The notes under the pieces: model-generated | Told to the model about the DNA's origin: nothing | Database searches by the model: none | What the model saw: only the letters and a program-made list of their open reading frames with translations | Translations under genes and position numbers: made by a program | Shown here: one piece after another, positions 17,363 to 25,938 of the stretch | Layout of the letters: every line of letters starts with the position of its first letter | How positions within the stretch are numbered: the first letter of the stretch is position 1 | NCBI RefSeq assembly: GCF_918741285.1 | Contig: NZ_CAKKNC010000012.1 | Location: forward strand, 1 to 64,000 | Direction of reading: 5' to 3' | Origin: Sphingobium sp. CECT 9361 | GTDB lineage: Bacteria; Pseudomonadota; Alphaproteobacteria; Sphingomonadales; Sphingomonadaceae | DNA length: 64,000 nucleotides

Positions 17363-19077
17363 GCCACGACCACCTCGCGGAACATGCCCGCCGCCATGTG
17401 GTAGAGAAGGTGGCAGTGAAAGGCCCACCGGCCCATCGCGTCGGCCGTCACGCGAAAGGCCACGCGCTGGGCCGGTTGCACCGAAATGGTGTGCTTGCGG
17501 ACCTGGAACTGTCCGTCGGGCGATTCAAGATCGCTCCACATCCCGTGCAGGTGCATCGGGTGGGTCATCATCGTATCGTTGACGAGGATGATCCTGAGCC
17601 GTTCGTTCGGGGTGAAATGCAGGGGCTTCGAATCGTTGAGCTTCACGCCGTCGAATGCCCACACGAAGCGTTCCATGTTGCCGGTCAGATGGAGTTCGAT
17701 CTCGCGCTGCGGTTCGCGGGGGTCTGCCGCCGGCCCTGCTGTCTTCAGATCCGCATAGGTCAGGGTCCGGCGCCCATTGCGCCGCAGCCCGACGCCGGGA
17801 TCATCGAGATTGGTACGCGGAAAGTCGACGCGCATGTCGGTATTGGCACCATATTCGGTACGCGCATGGCGGGCTTTGGGTGTCGTCTCGACCATGCCAT
17901 GGTCGTGACCGGCCGGTCCCATCCCCGCCATCCCGGCCATCCCACCCATCATGTCGATCGGATCGAGCCAGGAGCGCGGATCGACCGGGGGAATGTCCGC
18001 GCTCATGCCGTCACGCGGCGCGAGCACGCCGTGGACAAAGCCGGTGCGATCCATGGACTGGGCGAAGATCGCATAGGCCTTGTCGTCCGCGATGGTCGCG
18101 ATGACGTCGTAGGTTTCACCGGGTCCGATCCGGAATTCATCCACGTCGACCGGCTCGACGGGTTGTCCGTCGGCGGCGACGACCGTGAGCATCAGGCCGG
18201 GAATCCGAACGTCGAAATAGGTGGCGGTTCCGGCGCCGATAAAGCGCAGGCGAACCCTTTCGCCCTTGCTCGCGATGCCCGTCCAGTGCCTGGCGGAGGG
18301 CGCGCCGTTCAGGAGATAGGTGTAGGTGGCGGCGGACACGTCGCTCAGATCGGTCGGATTCATGCGCGCCTTGTTCCACATCGCGCGCTTCGACAAAGCA
18401 CCGCCCAGCCCGAGCTTGCCGGCATCGCGCGCAAAATCGCCGGCGGTCGGCTGCGCGAAATTATAATAGCTGCTCATCTTCTTCAGGTTCAGATAGACCT
18501 GAAGCGGAGCCTCGTCCGTCCAGTCGCTGAGCATGACCGTATAGTCGCGGTCGGCGGCGAGGGGCGTCTCGCTCTTCGATTCGATGATCATCGGGCCATA
18601 AAGGCCCGTCTGCTCCGCCAATGTATGAGCATGGTACCAGAAGGTGCCGCTCTGCTTCACGACAAAGCGGTAGGTAAAGGTTTCGCCCGGCGCTATTCCG
18701 CCAAAGCTGATCCCTGGCACGCCATCCATGTCCGTCGGCAGGATCAGGCCATGCCAATGGATGCTGGTCATTTCATCCAGACTGTTCTTGACCCTGATCG
18801 TTACAGCGTCGCCTTCGCGCAGCCTGATCAGCGGGCCCGGCACGCTCCCGTTGACGGCCGTGGCGACGCTCGCTTTTCCGGAATAGTTGACCGTGACCCG
18901 GCTGATGTCGAGATCGATCTCGGTGCCGCTCAGCACGTCCGGCGTCTTCACCGCCGGTGCCGCGAGCGCGTGCGCGGGCCAACCCAGCGTGGCAAGGGCT
19001 GTCGCGAGCAAAAGACCTTGCACGAAGCCTCGGCGACCGGTGGTCGTATCGGCAAGCGGGGGAAGTAGAGTCCGCAT
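17359..19077 (-). CDS. copA: Periplasmic copper resistance multicopper oxidase CopA
   Basis: Large-type CopA of 572 aa. A Tat signal (GRRGFVQGLLLATALATL, then WPAHALA) leads into three cupredoxin domains. Copper ligands are in SIHWHGLILP, TFWYHAHTLAEQ, THPMHLHGMW and FHCHLLYHMAAGM. A Met/His-rich loop (DMMGGMAGMAGMGPAGHDHG) lies at about residue 390-410. It oxidises Cu(I) and binds copper in the periplasm. The start ATG 19077 overlaps a TGA of a possible small upstream frame (TGATG). It precedes copB and a Csp-like protein in one operon and is headed by a Met/His-rich secreted protein. Confidence 0.96.
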   Translation of the reverse strand: MRTLLPPLADTTTGRRGFVQGLLLATALATLGWPAHALAAPAVKTPDVLSGTEIDLDISRVTVNYSGKASVATAVNGSVPGPLIRLREGDAVTIRVKNSLDEMTSIHWHGLILPTDMDGVPGISFGGIAPGETFTYRFVVKQSGTFWYHAHTLAEQTGLYGPMIIESKSETPLAADRDYTVMLSDWTDEAPLQVYLNLKKMSSYYNFAQPTAGDFARDAGKLGLGGALSKRAMWNKARMNPTDLSDVSAATYTYLLNGAPSARHWTGIASKGERVRLRFIGAGTATYFDVRIPGLMLTVVAADGQPVEPVDVDEFRIGPGETYDVIATIADDKAYAIFAQSMDRTGFVHGVLAPRDGMSADIPPVDPRSWLDPIDMMGGMAGMAGMGPAGHDHGMVETTPKARHARTEYGANTDMRVDFPRTNLDDPGVGLRRNGRRTLTYADLKTAGPAADPREPQREIELHLTGNMERFVWAFDGVKLNDSKPLHFTPNERLRIILVNDTMMTHPMHLHGMWSDLESPDGQFQVRKHTISVQPAQRVAFRVTADAMGRWAFHCHLLYHMAAGMFREVVVA

Positions 19078-19262
19078 CAATTTGAACTTTCGGAACCAGA
19101 CCTGAAGAGACGCCGCGGAGCCGATTGCCCCGCGGGGGCATGGTCGCAGAGACGGCCGACCGGGCAGGCGGGGTCAGGGGCGCATGAAACCCGGCCGAGG
19201 AAGTGAAAGGCGCGCAGGATCAGCGTCCGGTGGAGACATCCGTATCTGCCGGACCCTCGCAT
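19077..19262 (-). CDS. Possible small protein coupled to copA
   Basis: Open frame of 61 codons whose TGA overlaps the copA ATG as TGATG, and which starts 41 bp after the upstream gene. It contains four Cys and several His (for example SCAPDPACPVGRLCDHA). I do not recognise it. The coupling favours a translated leader, but the ribosome-binding site is weak and the composition could be accidental. Confidence 0.35.
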   Translation of the reverse strand: MRGSGRYGCLHRTLILRAFHFLGRVSCAPDPACPVGRLCDHAPAGQSAPRRLFRSGSESSN

Positions 19263-19302
19263 CTGTCTCGCCAACGCTGTCGGCCCTTCACTTCCGCGCT
19301 TC

Positions 19303-19665
19303 CTACATGTCGTCGCTCATCGGCGTGGCGGGCATGCTGGCGGCGGGCGGCGCCTGGTCCGGCTTCGCTTTGGGCGCCATCGGCATCTTGTCCTTGCCCC
19401 CGGCCGCCCCGCCACATCCCATCTGCATGCCGCCCGACGCGTTCACGCCCATCTGATGGTCGTGCATCATCTCGTCATGCATCTGTCTCGCGCCATGCTT
19501 CATCCCTGCCTGATGGGCCTGATGCGCCTCGTGGTTCTGGTGCTTGACGACTTTTGCCGGCACCGGCGGGGCCTCATCCGCCCAAGCCTGCGTCGCCGAG
19601 AGCGCGACAAGCGCAGCGATGGCGGGGACGATCAGGCCAGCTTTGCTACGGAAAATATTCTGCAT
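19303..19665 (-). CDS. Met/His-rich secreted metal-binding protein
   Basis: 120 aa from ATG 19665 with GAGGAG 5' of it. The signal peptide runs through LIVPAIAALVALSATQAWA. The mature part is dominated by His and Met (HQNHEAHQAHQAGMKHG, MHDEMMHDHQMG, a short CGG motif) and ends PATPMSDDM. It probably binds copper in the periplasm as the first product of the cop operon. Two other small secreted proteins in the window, at 44162-44542 and 46077-46415, end in a similar Met-acidic tail. No named family was recognised. Confidence 0.8.
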   Translation of the reverse strand: MQNIFRSKAGLIVPAIAALVALSATQAWADEAPPVPAKVVKHQNHEAHQAHQAGMKHGARQMHDEMMHDHQMGVNASGGMQMGCGGAAGGKDKMPMAPKAKPDQAPPAASMPATPMSDDM

Positions 19666-19752
19666 GACTTGGCTCCTCGAAGAATTGGACGTGGGGACCG
19701 CAAGATTTCGATCCGTTTGAAGATGCCAGCAGAAGTGCCGTTCGAGCCGTTC

Positions 19753-19775
19753 GGGAAATATACGTTTTGTTACGG
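19753..19775 (-). promoter_or_regulatory. Motif upstream of the cop operon (GGGAAATATACG)
   Basis: GGGAAATATACG followed by TTTTGTTACGG lies about 90-110 bp before the start at 19665, in the divergent gap shared with the retropepsin gene. The core recurs at 15661-15679 and relates to the TACGTAATTTCC site at 44624-44636. A role in oxygen- or metal-dependent control of the cop operon is inference. Confidence 0.4.
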
Positions 19776-19908
19776 ATGCCTGCCGCCGGCGCAGCATGCG
19801 AACGATCATGCCGGGCAATGAGACCGCCTGTGCGGCGTCGATCGAACGGGGCGGTTTTCCAGAAGCAGGCAGGGCAGATTGGAAAACGACGCGGACGCTT
19901 ATCACAGG

Positions 19909-21102
19909 ATGCATCGCCGGACGCTTCTCGCCCGCGGCCTGTCCGCCGCGTCGCTCCTGGGCGCCTCGTCGGCTGGCTTCCCTCTGACGTCTCTCGCCCG
20001 CGCAGGCGATGGGTGGGGTTCCTTTGCCTGGACGTCAGCGGAGATCGCGATGGGCGATACGCTGATGGTCTCGGCAGAGGTGGCCGGCAGTCCCGTCCGC
20101 GCCATTCTAGACAGCGGAAGCGCCGCTTCGATCATCAATACGCGCCTGGTGGAGAGTCTGGATATCGCCCCATCCGGGAAACGGATCATTCGCGGCACCG
20201 GTGGCCGCGTCGAGGTCACCGAGATCAGCGACGTTGCCCTCACCGTCGCCGACGATCGCAGGCGCTTGCCGTTCGCCATCGTGAGCGACCTTGCGGCGAT
20301 ATCGTCCGCATTCGGGCGCCCGATCGATCTGGTCCTGGGGGAGGACATCTTGGCGGGGCGCTGTGTCGCCCTCGACTTCACGCAGGACCGGATCGGCTTC
20401 GCCCCGACGGGGAGTTTTGCCGGCGGGAGCGGCTGGCGTCGCCTTCCTCTGACGCACGGGACTCGCAGCGAACTGCTGGTCACAGCGTCGATCGGGGGCG
20501 GGAGCCCCGTGCAACTCATTTTCGATCTCGGGAGCGCAAATGCGCTCATGCTCTCTACCCCCTTTGTCGCTGCGCAGGACCTCCTCGCCGGCAAGGCCCG
20601 GTCGACCGCGGCGCTGGGAAGCCTTGATGGGGTCCAGATTGTGACCGCCTTTGTTCTGGACGACATTGTTATCGGCGAAGTGCACATTGCCGGGGTGCCG
20701 GTGGCGGGGCTGGATCATTGGCAATCCGACAGCGCGGTGGGGAGCATCGGATTGCCGCTCATCGCGCAATTCGATGTGATCATGGATATCACTGCGGAAA
20801 GCCTGTGGCTGCGTCCGGCGCCGCCAAAACACAGGCTCCCGATGCTGAAAGACCGTTCAGGCTTCGGCCTGGCGGTTTCGCCTTCCGCCCTGACCGTCGC
20901 CCATGTCGCGGTCCATAGTCCGGCCGAGAAGAGCGGCTGGTCGGTCGGCGATCGGATCGTCCGTATCGACGGGCGGCCAATCAATGCAAGCTACACGCGT
21001 GGGCAGCTTTGGCGCTGGCGCTTCCTTCCTGCCGGCACCCACTTCAGGCTCGTCGACGGATCCGGTATCGTGCGGCTGCTGACGCTCGCAGATTATTACT
21101 GA
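19909..21102 (+). CDS. Exported retropepsin-like aspartic protease with C-terminal PDZ domain
   Basis: 397 aa from ATG 19909 (a TTG at 19879 could extend it). An RR-containing signal (HRRTLLARGLSAASLLGAS) suggests export. Residues ~35-150 carry a retropepsin fold with AILDSGSAASIINTRL (DSG in place of the usual DTG) and the partner motif IDLVLGEDIL; a second pepsin-like half has IFDLGSANALMLS and VGSIGLPLIAQFDVIMDI. The last ~90 residues resemble a PDZ domain (VHSPAEKSGWSVGDRIVRIDGRP). Such proteins are implicated in periplasmic proteolysis or peptide binding; the substrate is unknown. It is divergent from the cop operon and shares its 243-bp promoter region. Confidence 0.82.
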   Translation: MHRRTLLARGLSAASLLGASSAGFPLTSLARAGDGWGSFAWTSAEIAMGDTLMVSAEVAGSPVRAILDSGSAASIINTRLVESLDIAPSGKRIIRGTGGRVEVTEISDVALTVADDRRRLPFAIVSDLAAISSAFGRPIDLVLGEDILAGRCVALDFTQDRIGFAPTGSFAGGSGWRRLPLTHGTRSELLVTASIGGGSPVQLIFDLGSANALMLSTPFVAAQDLLAGKARSTAALGSLDGVQIVTAFVLDDIVIGEVHIAGVPVAGLDHWQSDSAVGSIGLPLIAQFDVIMDITAESLWLRPAPPKHRLPMLKDRSGFGLAVSPSALTVAHVAVHSPAEKSGWSVGDRIVRIDGRPINASYTRGQLWRWRFLPAGTHFRLVDGSGIVRLLTLADYY

Positions 21103-21194
21103 CGTTGACGCCCGTGTCGGCGTTCGGTCGCGACGCACGGCTTCTTGTTGCCGATCGACACCGCATCCAACCGGCCCCGGATTGCTCTATCAGC

Positions 21195-21213
21195 CGCTAC
21201 GTAACAATCCCAA
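21195..21213 (+). promoter_or_regulatory. FixJ-box-like motif upstream of the aldehyde dehydrogenase operon
   Basis: CGCTACGTAACAATCCCAA is identical over at least 18 bp to the motif at 25780-25799 and matches the reverse strand of 12270-12288. It lies ~115 bp before the start at 21329. It resembles rhizobial FixJ sites of the TAAGTAGTTTCCC type; binding by this FixJ is inference. Confidence 0.5.
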
Positions 21214-21328
21214 TACTTCGCAAAGTCGTCATCTCGCACATCCGCAACGCAGCCCTCCTGCGAGGGAGAATATTGAGTCCGCGGTGCCGCACACCTGGGC
21301 GCCGGGCCATGTATAGCGGAGATGTTTC

Positions 21329-22849
21329 ATGTTCCAGCAAGCGATCGACACCGTCCGGGCGAAGGGTCACGCACCGTCGCGTTATGGCAACTTCATCGGT
21401 GGACGATGGGTGGAGCCGATACGCGGCGAATATTTTACGGACCATAGTCCGATCAACGGCCGGCAGCTCGCCGAGATCGCGAAGTCTTCGCCAGAGGATG
21501 TGGAGGCAGCGCTGGATGCTGCCCACCGGGCGAAGGAGGGCTGGGCGCGCATGTGCCCCGCCGAGCGCGCAAGGATCCTCAATCGCGTGGCTGACCGGCT
21601 CGAGGACAATCTCGAGCTGCTCGCGCTGGCCGAGACCATGGACAACGGGAAGCCGATCCGGGAGACCCGCGCCGCCGATGTGCCGCTGGCCATCGATCAC
21701 TTCCGCTATTTCGCCGGCTGCGTCCGCGCGGAGGAAGGGTCGATCTCGACAATCGACGAGAAGACGATCGCCTATCATTTCCGCGAGCCGCTGGGCGTCG
21801 TCGGACAGATCATTCCGTGGAATTTCCCGCTGCTGATGGCGGCCTGGAAGATTGCCCCGGCGCTCGCGGCCGGCAACTGCACGGTCATCAAGCCCGCCTC
21901 GCAGACGCCGCTTTCGCTGCTGCTGTTCGCCGAGCTGACCGCCGATATCCTGCCGCCGGGGGTGGTCAATATCGTGACCGGACCGGGTGGGTCGGTCGGA
22001 CGCGCGATCGCGGCCAATCCGCGGATTGCGAAAGTGTCCTTCACCGGCGAAACGACGACCGGCCGGCAGATCATGGGCTATGCCGCCGAGCACCTGATCC
22101 CGCAGACGATGGAGCTGGGCGGAAAGTCCCCGAACATCTTCCTGGCGGACGTCATGAACGAGGACGACAATTTCCTCGACAAGGCGCTGGAAGGCTTCGC
22201 CCTGTTCGCGTTCAACAAGGGTGAGGTCTGCACCTGCCCCTCGCGCGCGCTGGTCCACGAATCGATCTTCGACCGGTTTGTCGAAAGGGCGGTCGCGCGC
22301 GTCGCGGCGATCCGGGTCGGCGACCCGCTCGATCCGCTCACGCAGATGGGCGCGCAGGCGTCGGAGGACCAGCTCCACAAGATCCTGGGCTATATCGACA
22401 TCGGCAAGCAGGAAGGCGCCGAGTGCCTGACGGGGGGGCAGCGCGCCCGTCCGGGAGGCGAGCTCGACGACGGCTTCTTCGTCGAGCCCACCGTGTTTGT
22501 CGGCAACAACAAGATGCGGATCTTCCAGGAGGAGATTTTCGGGCCGGTCCTGTCGGTGACCCCGTTCAAGACGATCGAGGACGCGATCTCGATCGCCAAC
22601 GACACCATCTACGGATTGGGCGCCGGTGTGTGGACCCGTAACGGCAATCATGCCTATCGGCTGGGCCGCGCGATCGAGGCCGGTCGGGTGTGGACCAACT
22701 GCTATCATGCCTATCCCGCGCACGCGGCGTTCGGAGGATATAAGGCCTCCGGGTTCGGGCGTGAAAACCACAAGATGATGCTCGACCACTATCAGCAGAC
22801 CAAGAATCTGCTGGTCAGCTACGACGAGACGGCCCTCGGCCTCTTTTGA
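21329..22849 (+). CDS. NAD(P)-dependent aldehyde dehydrogenase (AldB/ExaC-like)
   Basis: 506 aa, full length for the class. It oxidises acetaldehyde or similar aldehydes to the acid. Motifs: YGNFIGGRW at the N terminus, [20 protein letters not shown], the NAD fold [14 protein letters not shown], the glutamate motif [12 protein letters not shown], the catalytic Cys in [15 protein letters not shown] and [13 protein letters not shown] at 21318 precedes ATG 21329 by 6 bp. The alcohol dehydrogenase follows 57 bp later, so the pair converts alcohol to aldehyde to acid. Closest by eye to acetaldehyde dehydrogenases induced by ethanol. The FixJ-like motif upstream suggests oxygen-linked control. Confidence 0.95.
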   Translation: MFQQAIDTVRAKGHAPSRYGNFIGGRWVEPIRGEYFTDHSPINGRQLAEIAKSSPEDVEAALDAAHRAKEGWARMCPAERARILNRVADRLEDNLELLALAETMDNGKPIRETRAADVPLAIDHFRYFAGCVRAEEGSISTIDEKTIAYHFREPLGVVGQIIPWNFPLLMAAWKIAPALAAGNCTVIKPASQTPLSLLLFAELTADILPPGVVNIVTGPGGSVGRAIAANPRIAKVSFTGETTTGRQIMGYAAEHLIPQTMELGGKSPNIFLADVMNEDDNFLDKALEGFALFAFNKGEVCTCPSRALVHESIFDRFVERAVARVAAIRVGDPLDPLTQMGAQASEDQLHKILGYIDIGKQEGAECLTGGQRARPGGELDDGFFVEPTVFVGNNKMRIFQEEIFGPVLSVTPFKTIEDAISIANDTIYGLGAGVWTRNGNHAYRLGRAIEAGRVWTNCYHAYPAHAAFGGYKASGFGRENHKMMLDHYQQTKNLLVSYDETALGLF

Positions 22850-22906
22850 CCCGGCTCACCCAGGCCGCGGCCAATCCGCGCGGCCGCCTCTGCAAGGAAC
22901 ACCACG

Positions 22907-23944
22907 ATGAACAAGACCATGAAAGCTGCGGTCGTACGCGAATTTGGCCAACCGCTGGTGATCGAGGAAGTGCCGGTCACGATGCCTGGCCCGGGCCAGA
23001 TCCTGGTGAAGATCGCGGCGACCGGCGTTTGTCATACAGACCTTCACGCGGCCGAGGGGGACTGGCCGGTCAAGCCCAATCCACCGTTCATTCCCGGCCA
23101 TGAGGGTGTCGGTCATGTGGTCGCGGTGGGTAGCGGCGTGACCTATGTGAAGGAGGGCGACCGTGTCGGCGTCCCCTGGCTCTACACCGCCTGCGGGCAC
23201 TGTGTTCATTGCCTCGGCGGATGGGAAACGCTCTGCGAGGCCCAGCAGAATACCGGCTATTCGGTGAATGGCAGTTTTGCCGAATATGTTCTCGCCGATC
23301 CCAACTATGTCGGTCACCTGCCGGCCAATATCGGGTTCATCGACATCGCCCCGATCCTGTGCGCCGGCGTGACGGTCTACAAGGGGCTGAAGGTCACGGA
23401 CACACGGCCCGGCAATTGGGTGGCGATCTCGGGCATCGGCGGTCTCGGGCATATGGCCGTGCAATATGCCAAGGCGATGGGGCTCAATGTCGTGGCCGTC
23501 GATATCGACGACGCCAAGCTCGCGCTCGCGGAGCGACTGGGCGCAGATCTCTCCGTCAACGCGCGCAACGTCGACCCCGCGGCATTCATCAAGAAGGAGA
23601 TCGGGGGCGCCCATGGCGCACTTGTCACCGCCGTGTCGCCGATCGCATTCAAGCAGGCACTCGGCATGGTCAGGCGGGGCGGCACGGTGGCGTTGAACGG
23701 GCTTCCGCCAGGCGACTTTCCGCTGTCGATTTTCGACACGGTCCTGAACGGGATCACTGTTCGTGGCTCCATCGTCGGCACGCGGCTCGATCTGCAGGAA
23801 GCGCTAGATTTTGCCTCGGAGGGCAAGGTTCGCGCGACCGTCACGACGGACACGTTGGAGAACATCAACGACATCTTCGCGCGCATGCATCACGGTGAAA
23901 TCGAGGGGCGGATCGTGATCGATTTCGAGGGCGGCGCCCACTGA
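22907..23944 (+). CDS. adhP: Zinc-dependent alcohol dehydrogenase AdhP
   Basis: 345 aa medium-chain dehydrogenase of the propanol-preferring class. Catalytic zinc ligands are in [15 protein letters not shown] and GHEGVGHVV; the structural zinc has four Cys in [16 protein letters not shown]; the Rossmann motif is [25 protein letters not shown] precedes ATG 22907 with spacing 8. It likely interconverts ethanol or short alcohols and aldehydes with NAD, paired with the upstream aldehyde dehydrogenase. The gap of 188 bp to the next gene lacks an evident promoter. Confidence 0.95.
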   Translation: MNKTMKAAVVREFGQPLVIEEVPVTMPGPGQILVKIAATGVCHTDLHAAEGDWPVKPNPPFIPGHEGVGHVVAVGSGVTYVKEGDRVGVPWLYTACGHCVHCLGGWETLCEAQQNTGYSVNGSFAEYVLADPNYVGHLPANIGFIDIAPILCAGVTVYKGLKVTDTRPGNWVAISGIGGLGHMAVQYAKAMGLNVVAVDIDDAKLALAERLGADLSVNARNVDPAAFIKKEIGGAHGALVTAVSPIAFKQALGMVRRGGTVALNGLPPGDFPLSIFDTVLNGITVRGSIVGTRLDLQEALDFASEGKVRATVTTDTLENINDIFARMHHGEIEGRIVIDFEGGAH

Positions 23945-24132
23945 CCAAGCGAATGCTCTGACGGTGTGCCCCGCCTGTGCCAACCACCCGTGCGTGCGCC
24001 CACATCGTCCCGGCAGGTCCGATCTTTTGGTGAGACCCGCCGCGCCGTCGGCCCCCGGCATAGTGGCATCGCTCGGACCGGGACTCCGGCTCATTTCGAT
24101 CATGGCGCCACTTGGCGCCAGTGGAGAACAAC

Positions 24133-25704
24133 ATGGCAAGCGGTAGAAAAGCGTATCTTGTCGGCGGCGGCATCGGCTCCCTGGCCGCAGCGGCCTTCCT
24201 GATCCGCGACGGTGGCCTGAAGGGCAGCGACATTACCGTCTATGAAATGCTTCCGATCCTTGGCGGCAGCCTCGACGGCGCCGGCAGCGCATCGGATGGC
24301 TATTCGATGCGCGGCGGCCGGATGCTGACAACGGATAATTACGAATGCACCTGGGGTCTGTTCAAGACGATCCCCTCGCTCGAACATCCCGGCTTGACCG
24401 TCTTCGAGGAGACGATCGCGTTCAACGAACGTGTACGATCGCATTCGAAGGCACGCCTGATCGACCGCGATTGTGCCATCCTCGACGTGACCTCGATGGG
24501 CTTCTCGATGAACGACCGGCTGGAATTGCTCAGCCTTTCCGTCGCCAGTGAAGAGCGATTGGGCGCCACACGGATTACCGATTGGCTCTCGCCTTCATTT
24601 TTCGAGACCAAATTCTGGTATATGTGGGCAACGACCTTCGCCTTTCAGCCATGGCACAGCGCGGTCGAATTCAGGCGCTACCTCCATCGTTTCATCAAGG
24701 AATTCTCGAGGATCGAAACGCTCGCGGGCGTAAAGCGCACGGTCTACAACCAATATGATTCCCTGGTCCGTCCTCTGGCCGCCTGGCTCGAAGAACGGGG
24801 CGTCCATTTCGCCAGGGACACATTGGTCACAGACCTCGTCCTCGCCCCGATCGGCGGCAAGTCAGCGGTCAGCCGCATCCTGCTGCGCCACGGCGAAGCG
24901 GCCGAAGCCATTGACGTCGGACCCGAAGACCTCGTCTTTTTTCAGAACGGTTCGATGACCGACGCCTCGAGCCTGGGATCCATGACCAGTGCGCCGCCGC
25001 ATCGGACGAAACATGACAGCGGCGGGTGGGCCCTATGGGAGAAGCTCGCCGCGGAGCATCCCGGCTTTGGGAACCCAGCCGCCTTCAATAGCTCGATCGC
25101 CGAATCTTGCTGGATATCGTTCACGGTCACGCAGGGAAACACGCGCTTCTTCGACCATATGGAATCCTTCACCGGAAACGTGGCGGGCACGGGCGGACTT
25201 GTGACCTTCAAGGATTCGAGCTGGTTGATGTCGGTGGTATTGGCGCATCAACCGCATTTCCCCGACCAGCCGGCGACGAGCCGGGTGTTCTGGGGGTATG
25301 CTCTGCACCCCGATCGCATCGGCGATTTCGTGCCAAAGCCGATGTCAGCCTGCTATGGGGAGGACCTTCTGATCGAGCTATGTGGCCATCTCAATATCGA
25401 CATGACAGTCTTTGAAACGGCAAACTGCATCCCCTGCCGGATGCCCTATATTACGAGCATGTTCATGCCGCGCTCGAAAGGCGAACGGCCGTTCCCGGTT
25501 CCCGAAACGACGCGGAATCTCGCCTTTGTCAGTCAGTTCGTCGAAATACCCGAAGATGTCGTCTTCACCGTCGAATATTCGGTGCGGGCCGCGCAAATGG
25601 CGGTCTATCAGCTTCTCGGAATCGATGCGCAGATCCCGCCAGTCAGTCACTACGATCGATCTGCCAGGGTCAATCTGAGCGCGGCGATCAAGGCATTCCG
25701 CTAG
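24133..25704 (+). CDS. ohyA: Oleate hydratase (MCRA family, FAD-dependent)
   Basis: 523 aa. It adds water to the cis-9 double bond of oleate and related fatty acids, giving 10-hydroxy fatty acids. Visible are the FAD fold YLVGGGIGSLAAAAFLIRDG, the family motif YEMLPILGGSLDGAG, the catalytic region RGGRMLTTDNYECTWGLF and FFQNGSMTDASSLGSM. GGAG at 24123 with spacing 6 fixes ATG 24133. It is downstream of the adhP pair, probably with its own promoter. In the family it detoxifies unsaturated fatty acids or modifies membrane lipids; its role here is not clear, but membrane adaptation to low oxygen would fit. Confidence 0.93.
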   Translation: MASGRKAYLVGGGIGSLAAAAFLIRDGGLKGSDITVYEMLPILGGSLDGAGSASDGYSMRGGRMLTTDNYECTWGLFKTIPSLEHPGLTVFEETIAFNERVRSHSKARLIDRDCAILDVTSMGFSMNDRLELLSLSVASEERLGATRITDWLSPSFFETKFWYMWATTFAFQPWHSAVEFRRYLHRFIKEFSRIETLAGVKRTVYNQYDSLVRPLAAWLEERGVHFARDTLVTDLVLAPIGGKSAVSRILLRHGEAAEAIDVGPEDLVFFQNGSMTDASSLGSMTSAPPHRTKHDSGGWALWEKLAAEHPGFGNPAAFNSSIAESCWISFTVTQGNTRFFDHMESFTGNVAGTGGLVTFKDSSWLMSVVLAHQPHFPDQPATSRVFWGYALHPDRIGDFVPKPMSACYGEDLLIELCGHLNIDMTVFETANCIPCRMPYITSMFMPRSKGERPFPVPETTRNLAFVSQFVEIPEDVVFTVEYSVRAAQMAVYQLLGIDAQIPPVSHYDRSARVNLSAAIKAFR

Positions 25705-25779
25705 AACATCGCGCATTCGATCGAGCAGGCCAAACGCAGGCATCACGTTTCCCTGGTGCGCAGCGCGCGGCACTGAAAT

Positions 25780-25799
25780 GGCTACGTAACAATCCCAAT
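25780..25799 (+). promoter_or_regulatory. FixJ-box-like motif upstream of the GH130-type gene
   Basis: GGCTACGTAACAATCCCAAT lies ~140 bp before ATG 25939 and shares an exact 18-bp core with 21195-21213. The two genes otherwise differ, so this is a shared regulatory element and not a duplicated gene. Confidence 0.5.
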
Positions 25800-25938
25800 T
25801 CGGCGCGAAGGCACCATGCCCTACCGACGCGACAGTGCCATCCACCGAGGGCGAATGTCGGGCCCAGGACGGGCTCGCGATATTGGCGCTCGCGCCTTTA
25901 TTGATCTGCGCGGATTATTCGAATGGAGACCGATCAGC

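Noticed and set aside
17344-19068. 574-codon plus-strand frame over copA
   Set aside because: It mirrors the copA codons and has no domain; copA on the minus strand is clear.
21197-22789. 530-codon antisense frame over the aldehyde dehydrogenase
   Set aside because: Shadow frame; no ribosome-binding site, no motif.
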